Source: Candidatus Aminicenantota bacterium
GTDB lineage: Bacteria > Acidobacteriota > Aminicenantia > UBA2199
DNA: 36,987 bases
Direction of reading: 5' to 3'
Assembly (NCBI GenBank): GCA_016926835.1
Contig: JAFGNX010000164.1
Span: 1-36,987, forward strand
Position 1 is the stretch's first letter. Each line of letters opens with the position of its first letter. Below the pieces are notes generated by a model that saw only the letters and a list, made by a program, of their open reading frames with translations, made no database searches and was not told where the DNA came from. Below are positions 32,983 to 36,987 of this stretch, one piece after another. A program made the translations under genes and the position numbers.

Positions 32983-33006
32983 AAAAACAGGGTCACAGGA
33001 GGATGA

Positions 33007-34446
33007 ATGAGCAAATACAGAGTTTTGCTGGCTGACAGCAGTTACACCATCCGCCGGATCGTTGAATTGTCGTTCTCAGAGGAATCCGATATAGAACTCA
33101 TCACTTTTGAAAGTGGCACCCCGTTGCGGGAAAAGTTACTCGAGTTGACTCCCCACGTTGTATTGGTGGACATCCGTCTGCCCGAGTTCAACGGTTATCA
33201 GGTTTGCAAGTTTGTCAACGAAAGCGACGCCCTGGCCCACACCCGCGTTCTCCTTCTAAAGGGGGGATTCGAGCCCGTAAACGAGGAGTTGCTCAAAGAG
33301 TTGAAATACCAGGAAATCATTACCAAGCCTTTTGATTCCAACGCTTTGGTAAAAACGGTCAGAGACATCCTGGAAGAGGGCCGTCCCCAAACCGCTCCGC
33401 CGCCTGGAGAAGAAGACGAAATCTCGGACTCATTTCCCGAAGACCTTCCGGAGATTTCCGGTTTTGAAGATGAATCCGTTGAAGGCATCAATTTTGCGGA
33501 TGTGAGTGAAGACGTCTCCTCAGAGCAGGCACTTGGAACGACACAGAAATCAGACACCTCGGATACCGATGATTTTATCCGTGACGAGGTTATTCCCTCC
33601 GAAGAAATCACCCAGGGAGCGCAACCGGATCGCGACGATTCATTAAAACCGGATGACAACGCGGAAGATATCCCCAACCCGTTCCAGGAGAACTCGCGGG
33701 AAAGCGATATCGATGAATTGCTGGAGAGAGAAATTGAACGCGAGCGCCAAACCCATGAAGATGAGCCCGATTTCGGCGTTCCCCAGACGGATGAGTTCCG
33801 TTTCGACCCCGCGGAACCAGCCGATCCCTTTCAAAAAGAAGCCGAAGACTCTGAAACCGGCCTTGCGGAAGTAGAAACGGAACCGGCAGCCACCGATGAT
33901 ATCGCCCCGGATGAAGAATCATCCCAGGAGCCCGGCACTTCGGATACTCTTTCTGAAGCCGAACTCGCCCAGGCATTCGCTGAAGCACCGGAACCGCGCC
34001 AGAGAGACGATATCTTCGCGCCGTCAGACACGATGGAGTCCGATTCAGAAATTCCACCTCCGATTCCGGAGCCGGAAATGCCTTTGGAACCGGAACCTGC
34101 GACTCCTCCCGAAACCGAACCCTCTTTTCAAACCGATACCGAAGAGCCCGTTTACTCAATCGACGCGGACACCGATGCCGAGCGCATGCTGGAAAGTTTG
34201 AATAACCTTTCCGTTGAGACAAACACCCAGGAAACCACTGCAGCAACTGAGCAGGTGCAGGAAGAAAAAGAATCGCTGCCCCGAGAGGAAGTTGTTGATT
34301 CCCAGCAACTTACCAGCCGTCTGGAAGACAAATTGAGTATCGCGGTTAAGGAGATCCTCTGGGAAGTGGTCCCCCCGTTGGCCGAAAGGATCATCAAGGA
34401 AGAGATCCGCCGCTTGGAATCAGAGGTCGAATCCAGCGAGACCTGA
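33007..34446 (+). CDS. Response-regulator receiver protein with long acidic linker and helical tail
   Basis: A receiver domain (1-~125) has the acidic pocket in LLADSS, the phospho-acceptor Asp in VVLVDIRLPEFNGY (~residue 57), and the conserved Lys in IITKPFDSNAL. There is no DNA-binding domain. Residues ~130-425 are a low-complexity acidic, Pro-rich linker full of EPE/DTD/EEP repeats, probably disordered. The last ~45 residues form a conserved-looking helix, LSIAVKEILWEVVPPLAERIIKEEIRRLE; a similar WEVVPxLAExIIKEEI ending occurs, as I recall, in receiver proteins of other delta-proteobacteria-like lineages. It has a clear AGGAGG and precedes the ValRS-like gene by 19 bp. No kinase partner is in the window. 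Confidence 0.85.
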   Translation: MSKYRVLLADSSYTIRRIVELSFSEESDIELITFESGTPLREKLLELTPHVVLVDIRLPEFNGYQVCKFVNESDALAHTRVLLLKGGFEPVNEELLKELKYQEIITKPFDSNALVKTVRDILEEGRPQTAPPPGEEDEISDSFPEDLPEISGFEDESVEGINFADVSEDVSSEQALGTTQKSDTSDTDDFIRDEVIPSEEITQGAQPDRDDSLKPDDNAEDIPNPFQENSRESDIDELLEREIERERQTHEDEPDFGVPQTDEFRFDPAEPADPFQKEAEDSETGLAEVETEPAATDDIAPDEESSQEPGTSDTLSEAELAQAFAEAPEPRQRDDIFAPSDTMESDSEIPPPIPEPEMPLEPEPATPPETEPSFQTDTEEPVYSIDADTDAERMLESLNNLSVETNTQETTAATEQVQEEKESLPREEVVDSQQLTSRLEDKLSIAVKEILWEVVPPLAERIIKEEIRRLESEVESSET

Positions 34447-34465
34447 TCTTCAATCCGGTATTCGC

Positions 34466-35794
34466 ATGTTCTGCCCCCCGTTGCCGAAACATTGCAATCA
34501 TCGTGCAATTGAAATCCGCTGGAGAAATGTATGGCGGCGGCTCGGTTCCTCGTTGCGTGCAGATCTTTGTGATATCGAATCAAATGACTTGTTGTCCAGC
34601 ATCCACGCGGATATCCTTTTAAGACACCGAATCATGCGGGAAATCTCCTCGCAGACACCTGCCGTTACACCATTCCTCTCAAAAGAAACCACCGACAGCG
34701 TTTCACACAACTTCCACAGACTTGCCCTCCTGTGCCCCCAAGCCGAAGACAACGAAATGGATGTGGATTCCCGGGAGATGGTCAAGACTCATGGCGAGGA
34801 TGTTCTGCGCTTTGCCAGCGCCATGCAATCCGGATGGCCTCCCGGTCCAAGTCGCCTGCAAGGAGCATCCGCTCTGGCAGACAAATTCTGGAACTGCATG
34901 CGTTTTGCCTGTATCCATTTGCGGGGTGACGAACCCCTGTCACCGGATCTTCAGGCTTCCTCAGACATGGAACGCTGGTTCCTGCAGCGGCTCAACACCG
35001 CCACCGCGCACTTGAACGATCATTTTGAACGCAACCGGTTGTCCCCTGCCTGCGCCCGGCTGCAGCAAATGATCCGGCATGATCTGAGCGGATGGTTCCT
35101 GGAATCCTCCCGGCGCCACATGCACAATCCAACATCACGCCAGTGTGTTCGCTACGCCATGCTGCATGTTGCCCATCTGCTCCACCCGCTGATGCCCAAT
35201 ATTACTCAGGAAGCCTTCTTTCGACTGTCGGCCTCTCCGGAAAAGTTGTTTCTTCAACTGCCGTTTCCGGAATTCCGCAGTGAGCTGGTCTTTCCCCAGG
35301 CCACGCGTAGGACACAACAACTTCACAAACTGGTCGGAGACATTCGCGGTATCGTGAACCTGCACTTACTTCCCGCCTCTATTCGACTCACCGTTATCCT
35401 GAGCAGCGAAGATCCGGCTATACGGCGTTTAATGCGCAGTCACACAGAAGATATCACTCAGCTTTCCGGGATCAGTGACCTGAGGACACATGAATCTCCA
35501 CCCTCGCACGCGATCAGAACCGCTTCCCGTTCATGGTCGATCTTCATCCCCCTGAATGATTTCCAAACCCACGCGTCCATCCGGATTGTTCTGCGAAAAG
35601 AAAAAGAAGAACTGAGCCGACGCATTCACCGCATGCAACGCAAGCTAGGTGATCGCAATTTCATGGATTCCGTTACCCCGGATACGGCTCGGCGTTGGAA
35701 ACTGCGGTTGCAACAGGATCTGCGCCGTAGAGAGCGGGTTATTCGCACCCTCGGTCTGTTGACCGAAGCCCCCGCCGCAACCACAGAAAAATGA
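34466..35794 (+). CDS. Valyl-tRNA synthetase-derived protein lacking catalytic and editing domains
   Basis: 442 residues, unbroken frame. Residues 5-32 (PLPKHCNHRAIEIRWRNVW) match the N-terminal helix of ValRS. ~43-60 (LSSIHADILLRHRIMRE) resemble the segment after HIGH, but HIGH itself is absent. ~84-117 resemble the KMSKS region with KMSKS missing, leading into THGEDVLRFASA (cf. KYGADALRF). The anticodon-binding domain is then continuous: KFWNCMRFA, HDLSGWFLESSR and LLHPLMPNITQEAFFRL, followed by IRGIVNLHLLPASIRLTVIL and the C-terminal coiled-coil arm (376-432, EELSRRIHRMQRKLGDRNFM). ValRS is usually ~880 residues. It cannot aminoacylate or edit; it may bind tRNA-Val or ValRS. No clear Shine-Dalgarno. 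Its stop overlaps birA (ATGA). Confidence 0.8.
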   Translation: MFCPPLPKHCNHRAIEIRWRNVWRRLGSSLRADLCDIESNDLLSSIHADILLRHRIMREISSQTPAVTPFLSKETTDSVSHNFHRLALLCPQAEDNEMDVDSREMVKTHGEDVLRFASAMQSGWPPGPSRLQGASALADKFWNCMRFACIHLRGDEPLSPDLQASSDMERWFLQRLNTATAHLNDHFERNRLSPACARLQQMIRHDLSGWFLESSRRHMHNPTSRQCVRYAMLHVAHLLHPLMPNITQEAFFRLSASPEKLFLQLPFPEFRSELVFPQATRRTQQLHKLVGDIRGIVNLHLLPASIRLTVILSSEDPAIRRLMRSHTEDITQLSGISDLRTHESPPSHAIRTASRSWSIFIPLNDFQTHASIRIVLRKEKEELSRRIHRMQRKLGDRNFMDSVTPDTARRWKLRLQQDLRRRERVIRTLGLLTEAPAATTEK

Positions 35795-36558
35795 TGAAAC
35801 CACAAATCGCAGGAACCCGGTGTATCCACCTGGCCACATGTTCATCCACGCAGGATTACCTCCACAATCACCTGGACGAATGGCTAAAGATACTTCCCGT
35901 TTGCGTCACCGCCACACATCAGAGCGGGGGCCGCGGACGCGAGAACCGCATCTGGCATTCACCGCCCGGTCTCGGGTTGTATTTGTCCTGGGGGTTCCGG
36001 CTGCGACAAGAAAAGTCCCTGCCCTGGGTTCCCCTGGCCGTGGGTGTGGTGATCGCGGAAATCCTGGAAACCTACTGCGGCAAAAAATCGGTCCAACTCA
36101 AATGGCCCAACGATGTGCTCCTGAAAGGCCGCAAAGTTGCCGGCATCCTCAGTGAAAGCCGTCTCGGCCCGCAAGGCGCCATCTGTATCTGCGGCATCGG
36201 TATCAATGTGAACCAGGTTGAAACTGATTTTCCTCCGGATCTGGCGCAATCAGCCACATCCCTGCGCCTGAGTTGCGGCCCAACCCCCTCCGTTGAAGAA
36301 CTGTTAAACCTGCTCCTGAAACGCCTGACAGACGTCCTCAACAACCTGGAAAAACAAAAAATCCGCGGATTGCGCAGCCGGGTCCGGCGATTGACGAAAT
36401 GGATGCGACTCGATTCCCTGGTATTTCAACAGGGAAATGATCAACACAAAGGACGGTTCCTGGGAATCGCCCCGGACGGGGGAATGATCATGCTTACGGG
36501 AAAAGGCGAAAAAAGAGTTTTTTACAGCGGTGAAATAAAAATGAGCGGACCGGGTTGA
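35791..36558 (+). CDS. birA: Biotin--[acetyl-CoA-carboxylase] ligase
   Basis: 255 residues. The biotinyl-AMP/biotin-binding loop is HQSGGRGRENRIWHSPPG, with KWPNDVLLKGRKVAGILSE holding the catalytic Lys, and GIGINVN. The C-terminal SH3-like domain is present (LDSLVFQQGNDQHKGRFLGIAPDGGMIM). There is no N-terminal winged helix, so it is a class I ligase that does not act as a repressor. It attaches biotin to carboxyl-carrier proteins. It starts in an ATGA overlap with the ValRS-like gene, which implies coupled translation; a second ATG directly follows at 35794. Confidence 0.94.
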   Translation: MMKPQIAGTRCIHLATCSSTQDYLHNHLDEWLKILPVCVTATHQSGGRGRENRIWHSPPGLGLYLSWGFRLRQEKSLPWVPLAVGVVIAEILETYCGKKSVQLKWPNDVLLKGRKVAGILSESRLGPQGAICICGIGINVNQVETDFPPDLAQSATSLRLSCGPTPSVEELLNLLLKRLTDVLNNLEKQKIRGLRSRVRRLTKWMRLDSLVFQQGNDQHKGRFLGIAPDGGMIMLTGKGEKRVFYSGEIKMSGPG

Positions 36559-36565
36559 GATTCAG

Positions 36566-36987
36566 CTAATCGCCGTTAAAGATCTTCATCCACTGATCCA
36601 CTTCCTGATCTGAAAGGCGGGTGTCGATGCGTTTCTGGGTTTCTTCCTTTTTCCCCGTTTCCCGATACTCCCGTTTCAGTTTAAAGTAGAATTCAATGGA
36701 GTTGATGGTTTTGGCACCCAACTTGCGGGCAAAAGATTTCAACTCGCGATCCGAAGTAATCAGTACGACATCACGAAAATCATTGTACGCGTTCAGAATC
36801 CGTTTAATCTCATCGTCCGCGCTGCGACCGTAGCGGGGATACAACACCAGAAATTTTGGACTGATCTCCTGCCGGTGCGCCGTACCTTCGGGTTCACCGT
36901 CAAATACCACGACAACCTTGCTTTTGCGGTTCTGCTGAAACTTGCGCACAACATGAAGGATCTTCTGTCTGGCGCCGGCTTCATCCA
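36566..36987 (-). CDS. YacP-type NYN-domain RNase-like protein, 5' partial
   Basis: The track begins at an internal GTG (36949), but the frame stays open to the right edge (DEAGARQKILHVVRKFQQN..), so the start lies outside the window. The visible ~140 residues are the C-terminal two-thirds of a PIN-like NYN domain: VVVVFDGEPEG, SADDEIKRIL, VVLITSDRELKSFARKLGAKTI. The Asp residues of FDG, ADD and SDRE would bind metal. Members are ribonucleases (YacP/Rae1 group); the family assignment is firm, the target unknown. It is convergent with birA, seven bp away, with no obvious terminator between. Confidence 0.82.
   Translation of the reverse strand, partial: DEAGARQKILHVVRKFQQNRKSKVVVVFDGEPEGTAHRQEISPKFLVLYPRYGRSADDEIKRILNAYNDFRDVVLITSDRELKSFARKLGAKTINSIEFYFKLKREYRETGKKEETQKRIDTRLSDQEVDQWMKIFNGD

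Noticed and set aside
34466-35794. Annotating this ORF as functional valS
   Set aside because: Half the normal length, with no HIGH, no KMSKS and no editing domain, so it cannot be a synthetase.

Overview
The window looks like a chromosomal stretch from a diderm bacterium of the Acidobacteriota/Aminicenantota type. The LPS-core genes (lpxH, kdsC, kdsD, kdsA) imply an outer membrane. Three proteins belong to the VWFA-related family typical of Acidobacteria, and there is a Ser/Thr kinase with a TPR tail. The phylum is inferred from gene content only. Nothing indicates a prophage, plasmid, CRISPR array or insertion sequence.

Layout. 1-2.4 kb: a VWFA-related secreted protein, cut by the left edge, meeting an HD-domain gene tail to tail. 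2.4-9.7 kb (minus): HD hydrolase, lpxH, a tight kdsA-kdsD-kdsC operon, ftsK and a threonine-dehydrogenase-type SDR. 9.8-12.1 kb (plus): a 57-aa membrane protein, cysC and an RlmD-type RNA methyltransferase. 12.1-13.3 kb (minus): a lipoprotein with a pseudopilin-like tail and a 60-aa unknown. 13.4-21.6 kb (plus): a six-gene overlapping operon of membrane TPR protein, ECF sigma factor, zinc-finger anti-sigma factor, carboxypeptidase-regulatory/HEAT-like exported protein and two VWFA-related exported proteins. 21.9-25.0 kb (plus): a glycyl-radical pair, with an activase and an enzyme carrying all the trans-4-hydroxyproline dehydratase (HypD) active-site residues I can recall. 25.4-27.2 kb (plus): S4-domain protein and a sulfatase-fold lipoprotein, overlapping a convergent Ser/Thr kinase (27.2-30.0 kb). 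30.2-32.9 kb (minus): M23 peptidase, YprB-like nuclease, rpsU, tRNA-Pro and tRNA-Arg. 33.0-36.6 kb (plus): a receiver-domain protein, a valyl-tRNA-synthetase-derived protein lacking the catalytic and editing domains, and birA. A partial YacP-type NYN gene reaches the right edge on the minus strand.

Three things stand out. First, the gene at 34466-35794 keeps the N-terminal helix, anticodon-binding domain and C-terminal coiled-coil arm of ValRS, but HIGH, KMSKS and the editing domain are gone. Second, the sigma/anti-sigma operon looks like an envelope-sensing system built on VWFA proteins without a MIDAS motif, with a perfect palindrome inside its predicted promoter. Third, several transcription units have a good -10 box only 6-11 nt before the start codon, so they are predicted to be leaderless or nearly so, while operon-internal genes have clear Shine-Dalgarno sites. 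Four intergenic regions share a vocabulary of short (GARAGTTG)n-like repeats, CTTGCC-type words and GC palindromes, which suggests a dispersed repeat family.
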